This document shows positions 18,141-27,529 of a DNA stretch of 64,000 nucleotides, piece after piece. The DNA comes from Clostridium paridis (GTDB lineage: Bacteria > Bacillota > Clostridia > Clostridiales > Clostridiaceae). Location: assembly GCF_016765615.1 (NCBI RefSeq), contig NZ_JAESWA010000015.1, positions 23,504 through 87,503 of the forward strand, read 5' to 3'. Positions within the stretch are counted from its first letter, which is position 1; each line of letters starts with the position of its first letter. The notes under the pieces are model-generated. The model was not told where the DNA came from and made no database searches. It saw only the letters and a list, made by a program, of their open reading frames with translations. The translations under genes and the position numbers were made by a program.

Positions 18141-18518
18141 TTAATCTTCATTAATGAAATAGTCTAGTAAATCTTCTATGCTAACAATACCAACTACTTT
18201 ATCATTTTTAACTACAGGCATAGCAATAATATTGTTATCACGTAGGCGTTTTGCAACAACAAGTATATCTTCATCAGATCCAGCAGTTATTACTGATTTT
18301 GACATAACCCAGTCTACAGGACAACTATCATAATGACCAGGATGAATCATGAATCTATATATATCAGCTTTTACAACCATACCTACTAAGGTATTGGTTT
18401 CATCTACTACAGGCATACCGTTTAGATTAAGATTTTGTAAGGTTTCTAAGGCCTTATCTACAGTGTCATTTACATTAATGGTATGTAAATCGTGTTTAAT
18501 AATTTCAGTTATTTTCAT
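18141..18518 (-). CDS. CBS-domain-pair protein
   Basis: 125 residues consisting of two CBS motifs (about 1-60 and 70-125). Each ends in a characteristic G-M/I-V-x-xD/ED strand (LVGMVVKADIYRF, VVGIVSIEDLLDYF). Stand-alone CBS pairs bind adenosine nucleotides and act as small energy or redox sensors; the partner is unknown. RBS AAAGGGG. Nothing in the surrounding genes fixes its job. Confidence 0.92.
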   Translation of the reverse strand: MKITEIIKHDLHTINVNDTVDKALETLQNLNLNGMPVVDETNTLVGMVVKADIYRFMIHPGHYDSCPVDWVMSKSVITAGSDEDILVVAKRLRDNNIIAMPVVKNDKVVGIVSIEDLLDYFINED

Positions 18519-18600
18519 AATATCATCCCCTTTAAAATTGTTATACTAACTAAATGTAAACGATTGATAGTTATATTAGTATTTTACTATAAAAAGAAGA

Positions 18601-18623
18601 AGTTTAAAATATAAATTTAAACT
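18601..18623 (-). terminator. terminator of the LysR gene
   Basis: Inverted repeat AGTTTAAA / TTTAAACT. On the minus strand it is followed by TCTTCTTTTT. The 5' arm overlaps the LysR stop codon. Confidence 0.6.
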
Positions 18624-19488
18624 AATCTTCTTTAAAAGACTCTATAAACTTTTTAGATAGAGCAGAAATATATTTACTTTTTGACCAAATGAGAGCAATT
18701 CTGGTTGTTAAGTTTTCATTTAATATCACTTTTGTATACAAATTTTTATTATAAGCTAGTGGGAATGCAGATTTGGGGATTATTCCTACACCTAAACCCG
18801 CATTTGCCCATAATATTGTGGTTCTGGCATCGTCATTTTTACAAAAAATATTTGGAGTAAATCCTTCTTCTACACAAGTGTCGCTAATTAGTTGTTCAAA
18901 TCTTCTATATATAATTAAAGGAATACCTTTTAAATCTTTTATGGATATGGTACTTGCTTCTGATTCAAGGTATGATTTTGTCATAACAGCAATCATTGGT
19001 TCCGGATCAGTATATATGCAATTATAAGACTTAGTAGCAAAAGGTGTTCTAACTACTCCAAGTTCTATTACTCCTTTATCAAGTAAATCTAACACTTTAA
19101 ATGTATTTCCTTCATGTAGTTCAAATTTTATTCCAGAATATTTATTATGAAACTCTGTTATCTTATTATTTAGCAAAATAGTACCTGAGGAAGAAACAGT
19201 ACCTATTGAAATACTGCCATTCAAACCATTGCTAAAATCAGTTATTTCATTAATAGCATATTCTGAAAGATTTATAATTTGTTCAGCTCTATTTTTTAGT
19301 ATTTTTCCAGCATCAGTAAGTTGAAGGCTTCTTGCACCCCTGTCAAAAAGTTTAACGTTTAATTCTTCTTCTAGAAGCTTAAGTTGGTGACTAAGAGGTG
19401 GTTGAGCCATATGAAGTCTTTTGGCTGCAGCAGTGATTTGTCCTTCCTCAGATATGGTTAAAAAATATTTTAATTGTTTTAAATCCAT
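18622..19488 (-). CDS. LysR-family transcriptional regulator
   Basis: 288 residues. An N-terminal LysR helix-turn-helix (LKYFLTISEEGQITAAAKRL, then AQPPLSHQLKLLEEEL) is followed by a two-lobed effector domain of normal length. The ATG at 19488 has GGAGG in front of it; the longer frame begins at a TTG that lies in that same ribosome site. It is divergent from the two-gene ABC exporter, and the shared 140-bp region contains palindromes, so it is inferred to control the exporter and itself. Confidence 0.93.
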   Translation of the reverse strand: MDLKQLKYFLTISEEGQITAAAKRLHMAQPPLSHQLKLLEEELNVKLFDRGARSLQLTDAGKILKNRAEQIINLSEYAINEITDFSNGLNGSISIGTVSSSGTILLNNKITEFHNKYSGIKFELHEGNTFKVLDLLDKGVIELGVVRTPFATKSYNCIYTDPEPMIAVMTKSYLESEASTISIKDLKGIPLIIYRRFEQLISDTCVEEGFTPNIFCKNDDARTTILWANAGLGVGIIPKSAFPLAYNKNLYTKVILNENLTTRIALIWSKSKYISALSKKFIESFKED

Positions 19489-19504
19489 AGTAACCTCCAA
19501 TTAA

Positions 19505-19554
19505 CCATACTTTTTTCGTATGGCATATATATATAACCAATATTTTTAATATGG
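19505..19554. promoter_or_regulatory. LysR/ABC exporter intergenic operators
   Basis: CCATAC-7-GTATGG at 19505-19523 is a perfect 6+6 inverted repeat. A second imperfect dyad, CCAATATT..AATATGG, lies at 19538-19554. Both lie in the divergent control region where LysR proteins usually bind. Confidence 0.55.
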
Positions 19555-19632
19555 AAAATGCTATGTTATAATCATAGCTGCAAGAAGCAACAAAGGCAAT
19601 ATTATTTTATTGACTGTGGGGGAAAGTTAAGT

Positions 19633-21366
19633 ATGAATGTATTAAAGGAATTCATTAGACCATATAAAAAAGAATGTATATTAGGACCAATCTTTAAGCT
19701 AATTGAAGCTATTTTAGAGTTATTACTTCCAGCAATAATGGTGCTTGTAATTGACAATGGTATAAAAAATAAGGATATAGACTACGTTATTAAGATGGGT
19801 GTATTAATGTTAGCCATGTCTATACTCGGCTTTGGAAGTTCATTAGTATGTCAGCATTATGCAGCAAGAGCGTCTCAAGGGTTTGGAACTAATCTCAGAG
19901 AGAAGTTGTTTTTACACATATTACAACTCTCTAGTGCCGAGGTAGATAAACTAGGGAAAGCATCATTAATAAATCGTATTACAAATGATATAAATCAATT
20001 ACAAGTTGCAGTGGCTATGTTTATTCGATTGGTAATAAGAGCTCCTTTCATATGTATAGGTGCGATATTTATGTCCATGCTATTAGACTTTAAATTATCA
20101 TTGATTTTAATTGTTTCAACTCCTATATTTGGAATAGTAATTTATTTTATTATTAATAAAACCTCGCCTTTATACACAATATATCAAAGTAAGTTGGATA
20201 AACTAGGGAGAACAATAAGTGATAACCTTACTGGTATAAGAGTGATAAGGGCCTTTGCGAAAGTTGATTTAGAAAAAGTAAAATTCAACGATGCAAATGA
20301 TGAGTTAACTAATACCATAATAAAAGTGGGGAGAATATCTATATTACTAAATCCATTAACAACCCTCGGAATGAATATAGCAGTAATTATAATTCTCTGG
20401 ATAGGAGGAATAAGAATCAATGCAGGAGATCTTACCCAAGGTGAGATTATTGCCTTTGTTAACTATATAATGCAGGTTCTTTTAGCATTAATTGTTGTAT
20501 CAAATTTAGTAATAATTTTTACAAAGGCAAACTCGTCTGCCAAAAGAGTAATAGAAGTAATTAATATAACCCCTTCAATTACTAGTGAGAATATTGAAAA
20601 AGTAATTGAGAATTCTGAATCTCCAGTGGTAGAATTCGAGGATGTTTCATTTAGATATAGTGAAGCAGGAAATCTTGCCTTGAAGAATATTACTCTTAAC
20701 ATAAATCAAGGTGAGACTATAGGAATAATTGGAGGGACAGGCTCAGGAAAATCCACGTTTGTGAACTTGATTGCTAGGTTATATGATGCTAGTAGTGGTG
20801 AAATTAGAATAGATGGAAAAGATATAAAGAAATATAATCTAAAGGAATTACGAGAAAAAGTAGCATTTGTACCACAAAAATCAGTACTTTTTAGTGGAAG
20901 CATATTAAGCAATATTCAACTTGGAAATAAGAAGGCAGATATGGAAGATATTAAAAGGTCTAGTAGAGTAGCCCAAATAGAGGAGTTCATAGATAATTTA
21001 CCAGAAGGATATAATAGTGAGGTTAATATGGAAGGTAGAAATTTCTCAGGAGGTCAAAAGCAACGTTTATCAATCGCTAGAGCTATGGCACGTAATTCAA
21101 AAATACTAGTATTAGACGATTCATCAAGTGCGTTGGATTTCTTGACGGATTACACATTAAGAAAAAGCATTAAAGAGGAAAAGAAGGATGTTACGTTAAT
21201 TGTTATATCTCAAAGGATTTCTAGTGTAAAAAATTCTGATAGAATTATTGTGTTTGATAACGGGGAGATAGTGGGTGTTGATACTCATAAAAATTTATTA
21301 ATGAATTGCAATGTTTACAAGGAAATATACTCCTCTCAGCATTTAGCTAAGGGGGAGAAAATATGA
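19633..21366 (+). CDS. heterodimeric ABC exporter subunit, degenerate ATP site
   Basis: 577 residues: six membrane helices, then a nucleotide-binding domain. It has Walker A GGTGSGKST, signature FSGGQKQR, a Walker B ending in LVLDDSS with Asp where the catalytic Glu normally is, and SQR in place of the usual H-loop His. These losses mark the degenerate half of BmrCD/TM287-288-type exporters. The ATG at 19633 follows GGGGGAAAG; the frame upstream is open to 19558 but lacks a ribosome site. It overlaps the next gene by 4 nt. Confidence 0.93.
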   Translation: MNVLKEFIRPYKKECILGPIFKLIEAILELLLPAIMVLVIDNGIKNKDIDYVIKMGVLMLAMSILGFGSSLVCQHYAARASQGFGTNLREKLFLHILQLSSAEVDKLGKASLINRITNDINQLQVAVAMFIRLVIRAPFICIGAIFMSMLLDFKLSLILIVSTPIFGIVIYFIINKTSPLYTIYQSKLDKLGRTISDNLTGIRVIRAFAKVDLEKVKFNDANDELTNTIIKVGRISILLNPLTTLGMNIAVIIILWIGGIRINAGDLTQGEIIAFVNYIMQVLLALIVVSNLVIIFTKANSSAKRVIEVINITPSITSENIEKVIENSESPVVEFEDVSFRYSEAGNLALKNITLNINQGETIGIIGGTGSGKSTFVNLIARLYDASSGEIRIDGKDIKKYNLKELREKVAFVPQKSVLFSGSILSNIQLGNKKADMEDIKRSSRVAQIEEFIDNLPEGYNSEVNMEGRNFSGGQKQRLSIARAMARNSKILVLDDSSSALDFLTDYTLRKSIKEEKKDVTLIVISQRISSVKNSDRIIVFDNGEIVGVDTHKNLLMNCNVYKEIYSSQHLAKGEKI

Positions 21367-23108
21367 AAAAGAATACACTTTTAAGGATACTAGGGTATCT
21401 TGGAAATTATAAATTACTTTTTGTAGCATCAATTATATGTGCTATATTAAGTGTGATAATGAGCTTGATAAGTCCATATTTAATTGGAGTAGCTATAGAT
21501 AATATGGTTGCACAGGGAATGGTAGATTTTGAGTATATTGCTAAAAGCTTATTTTCGCTTTTCATCATATACGCCATTAGTAATACTTTAGTGTGGCTAC
21601 TTAGTTATTTAACAAATTATATATCATTTAAAGCAACAAATGATATGCGACGTGAATTATTTAATAACATGAACCAGTTCCCATTAAAGTTTTATGATAC
21701 TAGTAATCATGGTGATATAATTAGTAGATTTACAAATGATATAGATGCAGTTTCAGATGGAATGGTGCAAGGAATATCAACATTATTAACTGGAATAAGT
21801 ACAATAATAGGAGCAATAGGGTTTATGATATATATAAATCCAAGTATGACTTTAGTTGTATTGGTATCAGCTCCAGCTTCATTTTTTGTTGCAAGGTATG
21901 TTACAAAAAATTCTCAAAGGATGTTTAAAGAACAAGCTAAAACACTAGGAAATTTGAATGGGTATGTTGAAGAGTATATTGGAGGATTACAGGTTGTACA
22001 ATTATTTAATGCAGAAGAAGAGATATTTAATAAATTCAAGAAGATAAATAATGAGTTGTATGATACAGGCGTAAAAGCCCAATTTTATGGATCACTTACT
22101 AATCCGTCTACTAGATTAATTAATAATATGACCTATTCTATAGTCGGTATTATAGGCGGGATAGCAGCAATTCTGGGAAAAATAACTGTTGGAAATATAA
22201 GTAGTTTTCTTATATATTCTAACCTATTCGCAAAGCCTTTTAATGAAATATCTGGTGTACTAACACAAATACAAGCAGCTATAGCTTCAGCTGATAGAAT
22301 TTTTAATGTAATGGATATGAAGCAAGAAAAAAAAGATGGGACAATATCACATAGCAGATTAATAGAGACAAATGAAATTGGTAATTTAGTATTCAAAGAT
22401 GTTAGTTTTTCATATTCTACTGATATATCATTAATTAAGAATTTTAATTTAAAGGTAAAGGCAGGAAGTAGGATTGCGATAGTGGGGAAAACTGGATCAG
22501 GAAAAACAACCTTAGTAAATTTACTAATGAGATTTTATGATATTAATTCAGGGAGTATTTATTTAGATAATGCTGATATTTCAGAAATATCTAGAGATAA
22601 ATTAAGAAGATATTTTGGAATAGTACTTCAAGATTCATGGTTGTTTGAAGGAACCATATTTGATAATATCGCCTATGGAGAACCAGATGCAAGCTATGAG
22701 GAAGTAGTAAAGGTAGCCAAGGAGGTAGGAGCTCATAATTTTATTATGCAACTACCGAAAGGGTATTCCACTACAATTAGTAGTGCCGGAGAAAATTTAT
22801 CTCAAGGACAAAAACAGCTAATAACTATTGCAAGAGTTATGCTTATAAATCCTCCTATGCTCATATTAGATGAAGCAACTAGTAATATAGATACTAGGAC
22901 GGAAATAAGAATACAAAAAGCATTTTTAAAATTACTTAATGGAAGAACTAGCTTCATCATAGCGCACAGGTTGTCAACTATTAAAGAGGCAGATTTAATA
23001 TTAGTCATGGATAATGGGAATGTTGTGGAGAGTGGTAATCACGATCAATTAATAAAGATGAAAAGTTACTATTACAAGTTGTATAATAGCCAATTTGAAG
23101 ATATATAA
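21363..23108 (+). CDS. heterodimeric ABC exporter subunit, canonical ATP site
   Basis: 581 residues with six membrane helices and a nucleotide-binding domain. Walker A is GKTGSGKTT, Walker B MLILDEATS (Glu present), and the H-loop AHRLS. Its signature is LSQGQKQ, Gln replacing Gly, which would face the degenerate site of its partner, matching the known asymmetric pairing. The ATGA overlap with the upstream gene ensures equal synthesis. Export of drugs or lipids is typical; the substrate is unknown. It ends at a shared terminator. Confidence 0.94.
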   Translation: MKKNTLLRILGYLGNYKLLFVASIICAILSVIMSLISPYLIGVAIDNMVAQGMVDFEYIAKSLFSLFIIYAISNTLVWLLSYLTNYISFKATNDMRRELFNNMNQFPLKFYDTSNHGDIISRFTNDIDAVSDGMVQGISTLLTGISTIIGAIGFMIYINPSMTLVVLVSAPASFFVARYVTKNSQRMFKEQAKTLGNLNGYVEEYIGGLQVVQLFNAEEEIFNKFKKINNELYDTGVKAQFYGSLTNPSTRLINNMTYSIVGIIGGIAAILGKITVGNISSFLIYSNLFAKPFNEISGVLTQIQAAIASADRIFNVMDMKQEKKDGTISHSRLIETNEIGNLVFKDVSFSYSTDISLIKNFNLKVKAGSRIAIVGKTGSGKTTLVNLLMRFYDINSGSIYLDNADISEISRDKLRRYFGIVLQDSWLFEGTIFDNIAYGEPDASYEEVVKVAKEVGAHNFIMQLPKGYSTTISSAGENLSQGQKQLITIARVMLINPPMLILDEATSNIDTRTEIRIQKAFLKLLNGRTSFIIAHRLSTIKEADLILVMDNGNVVESGNHDQLIKMKSYYYKLYNSQFEDI

Positions 23109-23110
23109 AA

Positions 23111-23140
23111 AAAGGGAGCATTAATTCCAATGCTCCCTTT
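23111..23140. terminator. bidirectional terminator between ABC exporter and DedA genes
   Basis: Perfect 12-bp stem AAAGGGAGCATT / AATGCTCCCTTT, flanked by A- and T-rich tracts. Confidence 0.85.
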
Positions 23141-23151
23141 CTATGTATGTG

Positions 23152-23760
23152 TTATTTTTTTCTCTTTTTGGCAAATACATAAACAATAAATACTAGTACA
23201 GCAGCTATAACTATATAGTCAGCGATATGAAGCCAAGAACGAATTACTTCCCAATTTTCCCCCATAATATAGCCTGCATAACCAAGTATTATGCTCCAAA
23301 TTAATGAGCCTAAGAATGTATATATAACAAATTTATTGAAATTCATTTTGCTAATTCCGGCAGGAAGTGAGATAAATGTTCTAATAATAGGTAGTAATCT
23401 AGAGAAAAAGGCAATTTTCTCACCATACTTATTAAAATAATTGTCACTCATTTCTAGATGTGATTTTGATAATCTCAATTTAGTTGCATATTTTTCAACT
23501 AAAGGTCTACCACCTTTGGCACCAAGGTAATATGCAAAAATAGAACCAGCAGTTCCGCCTAATGTTCCAATGATAATAACAAGCGGAAGACTAAGACGTG
23601 TGCCTTCATATGCTGAAGAAGCTAAATACCCACCAAAAGGAAGAATTGCTTCACTTGGAATAGGAATACACGCACTTTCTAGTCCCATTAATAAAAAAAC
23701 ACCAAAGTATCCTAATTTGCCTAAGACAAAGATAGCCCAATTAACAATAAATTCAATCAT
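23152..23760 (-). CDS. DedA-family membrane protein
   Basis: 202 residues with the DedA/VTT fold: an N-terminal ESACIPIPSEAILPFGGYLA re-entrant segment, then YYLGAKGGRPLVEKY, FFSRLLPIIRTFISLPAG and GSLIWSIILGYAGYIMG. A C-terminal helix ends in a Lys/Arg tail. These proteins are linked to undecaprenyl-phosphate or phospholipid flipping and membrane homeostasis. RBS AAGGAG. It is a single gene, convergent with the exporter. Confidence 0.94.
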   Translation of the reverse strand: MIEFIVNWAIFVLGKLGYFGVFLLMGLESACIPIPSEAILPFGGYLASSAYEGTRLSLPLVIIIGTLGGTAGSIFAYYLGAKGGRPLVEKYATKLRLSKSHLEMSDNYFNKYGEKIAFFSRLLPIIRTFISLPAGISKMNFNKFVIYTFLGSLIWSIILGYAGYIMGENWEVIRSWLHIADYIVIAAVLVFIVYVFAKKRKK

Positions 23761-24096
23761 TTAAAATCTCCTTAATTAAAAGTTAATATATTATGTAGAC
23801 ATAATTATAACATATGAATGTTTAATAAACAAAAAATATGTGAATAAAATGGCTTACTTATAAGGGATTGTTTAAAATACTCAATGCTAAATTTGCATAA
23901 AAAACCTCTTAAACAATTCATAAATTTATGAAATTATTTTTTTAAATGATTTATTTAGATAAAATTGAAAAATTTTGTCTTACATATAAACTAATGTAAG
24001 GAATTATCCGAAATATTGTATATCCAGAATATATTTATTAAGTGTGTAATTAAATGTTAAAATAAAGTTATATTATCAAAAGTGGAGGTACATTAT
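23761..24096. other. gene-free region with two hairpins
   Basis: It contains ATTGTTTAA (about 23868) pairing with TTAAACAAT (about 23910), and directly after it the palindrome TTCATAAATTTATGAA followed by ATTATTTTTTT, terminator-like on the plus strand although no plus-strand gene precedes it. No ORF with a ribosome site was found. The rest should hold the divergent promoters of dedA and the HD-GYP gene, but I see no strong consensus. Confidence 0.5.
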
Positions 24097-25161
24097 ATGG
24101 AGGCTGCAAAAAAATCATTTTTAGTTGAAGATTTAAAACCAGGCATGATTGCCGCGAAGGAAATAAGAGCTGAGGGCAAGGTGCTTATTGCAAAAGGATT
24201 CCCAATTACCGAGGCAGTATTACATAGGTTAAAAGAAAAATATATTTTAACAAAAATTGAAGTCTATTCTGAAGATGATGCAGTTTTAATGAATACCACT
24301 CTTGAAAAACAGAAAACAGTAAAACAGATAGATGAAGAATTTAATAGATTTTCAGAGAATATAAAATACATTTTTAATAATGTATTTAATGTTAAAATAT
24401 CAGGGATAGATGAAGTAAGAAAGTTTGCTAAAGAGATTCAGGATGAGCTTGACTCAACTAGCGCAATTATTAAAAACATTGTACTCTATGGTAGTGGAGA
24501 TGATGCTATATATAGACATTGTGTTAATGTAGCAGCATTAAGTTGTATCCTAGGAAATTGGTTAGAGCTTAGCGATAAGGATAACAACTTACTTACATAT
24601 TCAGCCATACTGCATGACTTTGGGAAAACAAAATTAAAAGAAGATGTTTTATATAAGGTAGATCCATTAACAACTAAAGAATTTAGTGAAATTAAGAATC
24701 ATACTGTACTAGCATACAATTCTATAAGAAGTGTGCCATACTTAGATAGTTCAGTTAGTCTGGGTGTATTAATGCATCATGAAAGAATGGATGGTTCAGG
24801 TTATCCATTTGGGATAAGAGATGAGCAGATACATGATTTCGCAAAAATAATAGCAATTGCAGATGTATTTGATGCAATTAATTCAGACAGAGTTCATAAA
24901 AAGAAGAGAAGACCTTTTGAAGCCTTAGAGATAATAAAAGAAGAAAGTAAAGGGAAATTACATTATGAATTCTGTAATGTGTTTCTAAGTAATATAGTAA
25001 ATTATTATACAGGCGAAAAGGTACTTTTGAGTAATGGAGAAGAATGTAAAATAATTCAGATTGATATAAATGATATAGCAAGACCATTATTATTTAGCAA
25101 AGATGGTTTCTTAGACTTAAAGAAAGAAAAAGATATATACATAGAGAAATTGCTTGTTTAA
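24097..25161 (+). CDS. HD-GYP domain c-di-GMP phosphodiesterase
   Basis: 354 residues. The N-terminal 100 include a DUF3391-like LKPGMIAAKEIRAEGKVLIAKG segment. The HD-GYP domain has HDFGK (His173), a second HH pair in MHHERMDGSGYP, and GYP at 235-237. It should hydrolyse c-di-GMP in the cytoplasm. The ATG at 24097 follows GTGGAGG; the longer frame begins within the ribosome site. It is a single gene with its own terminator, and no receiver domain or membrane segment is seen. Confidence 0.93.
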   Translation: MEAAKKSFLVEDLKPGMIAAKEIRAEGKVLIAKGFPITEAVLHRLKEKYILTKIEVYSEDDAVLMNTTLEKQKTVKQIDEEFNRFSENIKYIFNNVFNVKISGIDEVRKFAKEIQDELDSTSAIIKNIVLYGSGDDAIYRHCVNVAALSCILGNWLELSDKDNNLLTYSAILHDFGKTKLKEDVLYKVDPLTTKEFSEIKNHTVLAYNSIRSVPYLDSSVSLGVLMHHERMDGSGYPFGIRDEQIHDFAKIIAIADVFDAINSDRVHKKKRRPFEALEIIKEESKGKLHYEFCNVFLSNIVNYYTGEKVLLSNGEECKIIQIDINDIARPLLFSKDGFLDLKKEKDIYIEKLLV

Positions 25162-25183
25162 TATAAAAATAAATTTGATGACT

Positions 25184-25220
25184 AAAAGGGTATTATTAAG
25201 TAAACTAATAATATCCTTTT
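25184..25220 (+). terminator. terminator of the HD-GYP gene
   Basis: 15-bp stem with one G-T pair: AAAAGGGTATTATTA / TAATAATATCCTTTT, loop 7 nt. Confidence 0.8.
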
Positions 25221-25295
25221 GCTTTAGCGTGGATATTAGTTTTAACCAATTAAGGATATAATTAAGGAAGATATTTATTGGATGGTGGAATTTAT

Positions 25296-26177
25296 ATGAT
25301 GAAAAGTTTAAAAGATGGAGATTTCATTGGAATAGTAGCATGCTCTAATAAATTACAATTGAGGAATAGAGAAAAAATTCATGAACTAGAGGAGTTTATT
25401 AATTGTTTAGGTTTAAAGATTAAGTATGGCAACAACATATATGAAGAAGAGTGTTGTTATGAAGAACCAAGAGAGAAAGCACAAGGGCTTATGAATCTAT
25501 TTATAGATAAAAGAGTTAAAGTAATATTTGATATTTCTGGTGGAGATTTAGCTAATGGAGTATTAGATTTTTTAGATTTTAATTTGATAAAAGATAATCC
25601 CAAAATATTCTGTGGATATAGTGATTTAACAGTTATTATAAATCCACTAAACACTAAGGCAAAGATTGAAACCTATTATTATCAAATTAGAAACTTAGTA
25701 GGAGAATATAAAGAACAACAGCAGACAGAATTTATGAGAACATTTTTCCAAGGATATGATGATTTAATAAATTTTAAATACAACTGGATTCAAGGGGATA
25801 AAATTCAAGGTGAAGTAATTGGAGGAAATTTAAGGTGCTTTTTAAAGCTATCAGGAACAAAATATATGCCGAGTTTTGATAATAAAGTTCTTTTTTTAGA
25901 AAGTTTAGGTGGAGATGATAAGAAGATAACTACATATTTAACTCAATACAAGCAAATAGGAGCTTTTGAAAAGATAAGTGGTATTATTTTAGGCTCTTTT
26001 TCGGAATTGGAGGATAAAAATTATTATCCAAAGGTTGAAGAAATACTTTTAAATATTATAGAAGATAAAAAGATCCCTATTATTAAGACAGCTTATTTAG
26101 GGCATAGACAAAATAGTAAGGCTATTTCAATAGGTAAGAGTATTAATTTATTTAAGGAGACATTTTATGAAAAATAA
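25296..26177 (+). CDS. S66-family LD-carboxypeptidase / MccF-like peptidase
   Basis: 293 residues. The family order is visible: an N-terminal DFIGIVACSN, the nucleophile elbow FCGYSDLT (Ser), the FLESLGG acid region, GIILGSF, and the C-terminal AYLGHRQNS that supplies His. S66 enzymes cleave the terminal D-Ala from muropeptides or inactivate microcin-like acyl-nucleotides. The ATG at 25296 or 25299 follows GGTGGA. Its last 11 bases overlap the RelA/SpoT-domain gene, so the three genes to 27416 form one translationally coupled operon. Confidence 0.88.
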   Translation: MMKSLKDGDFIGIVACSNKLQLRNREKIHELEEFINCLGLKIKYGNNIYEEECCYEEPREKAQGLMNLFIDKRVKVIFDISGGDLANGVLDFLDFNLIKDNPKIFCGYSDLTVIINPLNTKAKIETYYYQIRNLVGEYKEQQQTEFMRTFFQGYDDLINFKYNWIQGDKIQGEVIGGNLRCFLKLSGTKYMPSFDNKVLFLESLGGDDKKITTYLTQYKQIGAFEKISGIILGSFSELEDKNYYPKVEEILLNIIEDKKIPIIKTAYLGHRQNSKAISIGKSINLFKETFYEK

Positions 26178-26964
26178 ATTTAACTTAGAGAAATTTATAA
26201 AAAAGTATCCTTATGCAAAGGATGAAATTGAGAATAATTATGTTGATTTAGTAGAATTAAATAATATATATGATGATTACATGAATTTTAAAGATAACTA
26301 TGAATCTCAAGCAGATTTTATATCAAATATATTAAGAACTCATAATCAAATTCACTCAGTTAAATCAAGAGTTAAGGAACCTGAAAGATTGATAGAAAAA
26401 ATCATTAGAAAGACCTCAGATAGGAAGGAAAAGTATGGGGAAGGTTTTAAGTTTACAACAGAAAATTATAAAAATGAAATAAATGATTTAATTGGCATAA
26501 GAGCAATACATATATTTAAACAGGATTGGGAAAGTATACATGAATTTATACAAGCTACATGGAAGGTAATAGAAATTACTGCAAATGTAAGAGCAGGAGA
26601 TGACACTAAGAGATTTGAAGAATTAGGAATTGAAATTAAGTCTAGACAATCTGGATATAGATCAGTCCATTATCTCATAGAATTTTACCCTACTAATCAA
26701 AAGGTCATAGCAGAAATTCAAGTTAGAACTATATTTGAAGAAGGGTATGGGGAGATAGATCATCAACTTAGGTATTCTCATAAAGAAATACCAAGTATAC
26801 TAGAATCAAATTTGTTATTATTCAATAGAATTGCTGGAAGTGCTGATGAAATGGCATCATTAATCAATTTATTAAGCAAAGACTTGGGTAAAATAGAGCA
26901 AAAGTATGCCCAAGCAATAACTGAAAAAGATGAAGAAATAAAGAGGTTAAAGGAGAAGAAATGA
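26167..26964 (+). CDS. RelA/SpoT-domain (p)ppGpp synthetase-like protein
   Basis: 265 residues, with a synthetase domain only (no HD hydrolase, TGS or ACT). Motifs are NDLIGIRAIH, KSRQSGYRSVHY and AEIQVRTIFEEGYGEIDHQL, followed by a Glu/Lys-rich coiled tail. It resembles the long class of small alarmone synthetases (RelA_SpoT/YjbM-like) and would transfer pyrophosphate from ATP to GDP/GTP. RBS AAGGAGA lies inside the S66 gene. The downstream gene overlaps by 4 nt. Activity is inferred from the retained motifs. Confidence 0.88.
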   Translation: MKNKFNLEKFIKKYPYAKDEIENNYVDLVELNNIYDDYMNFKDNYESQADFISNILRTHNQIHSVKSRVKEPERLIEKIIRKTSDRKEKYGEGFKFTTENYKNEINDLIGIRAIHIFKQDWESIHEFIQATWKVIEITANVRAGDDTKRFEELGIEIKSRQSGYRSVHYLIEFYPTNQKVIAEIQVRTIFEEGYGEIDHQLRYSHKEIPSILESNLLLFNRIAGSADEMASLINLLSKDLGKIEQKYAQAITEKDEEIKRLKEKK

Positions 26965-27416
26965 GAGTAGATTTAGAAGAAATTATATATGCAATGGATT
27001 TTATGGATGAGGGAGCAGGTGCATACTATCATAAGAAAAGTGAAATAGTTTTATCCATATCACAAAGAGAATATTTAGCAGCTAAAACTGGAGTGGAGAT
27101 AGATAATTATCCTGAGTGGCAGCAAGAAGCAGTAAAATGGGCCTATGATATAGTTGAAAATAAAGAAAGTTATATAAAATTACCTGATAAATTAGAGTTT
27201 GATGATAATACAATATTAAAATTATTCATAAAAGAAATTGATGAAAGTGTAAGGGGGAAAATTGAGGCTGACCTGTCTAGAGGGAAAGATATTAGATACA
27301 TAAGAGAAAATTATAGTGAAATTTTTGATGGCGAAGCATGGTATGAATATAAGGATAACTTTTTCATAAGTTTAGCAAAAGACTGGTGTAAGGCTAATAA
27401 TATTATATTTAATTAA
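26961..27416 (+). CDS. UPF0158 family protein
   Basis: 151 residues, acidic, no membrane segment. It begins with LEEIIYAMDFMDEGAGAYYHK and ends with EAWYEYKDNFFISLAKDWCKAN, matching the UPF0158 pattern of a bipartite small cytoplasmic protein. The function of the family is unknown to me. It starts inside the last codons of the alarmone synthetase gene (ATGA overlap, RBS AAAGGAGA), which argues for joint expression with it. Confidence 0.75.
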   Translation: MRVDLEEIIYAMDFMDEGAGAYYHKKSEIVLSISQREYLAAKTGVEIDNYPEWQQEAVKWAYDIVENKESYIKLPDKLEFDDNTILKLFIKEIDESVRGKIEADLSRGKDIRYIRENYSEIFDGEAWYEYKDNFFISLAKDWCKANNIIFN

Positions 27417-27529
27417 ATTAAGAAAAAACTAAAATATACGATAAAGTTGTTATATAATAAAAGTTTTTAATTCGAAAATAAAAGAGAAGGTTTATATCAA
27501 AACTTTATTCCAGAAAGTAGGTATATTTG

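Noticed and set aside
24001..24096. c-di-GMP riboswitch before the HD-GYP gene
   Set aside because: No GEMM-I or GEMM-II core motif.
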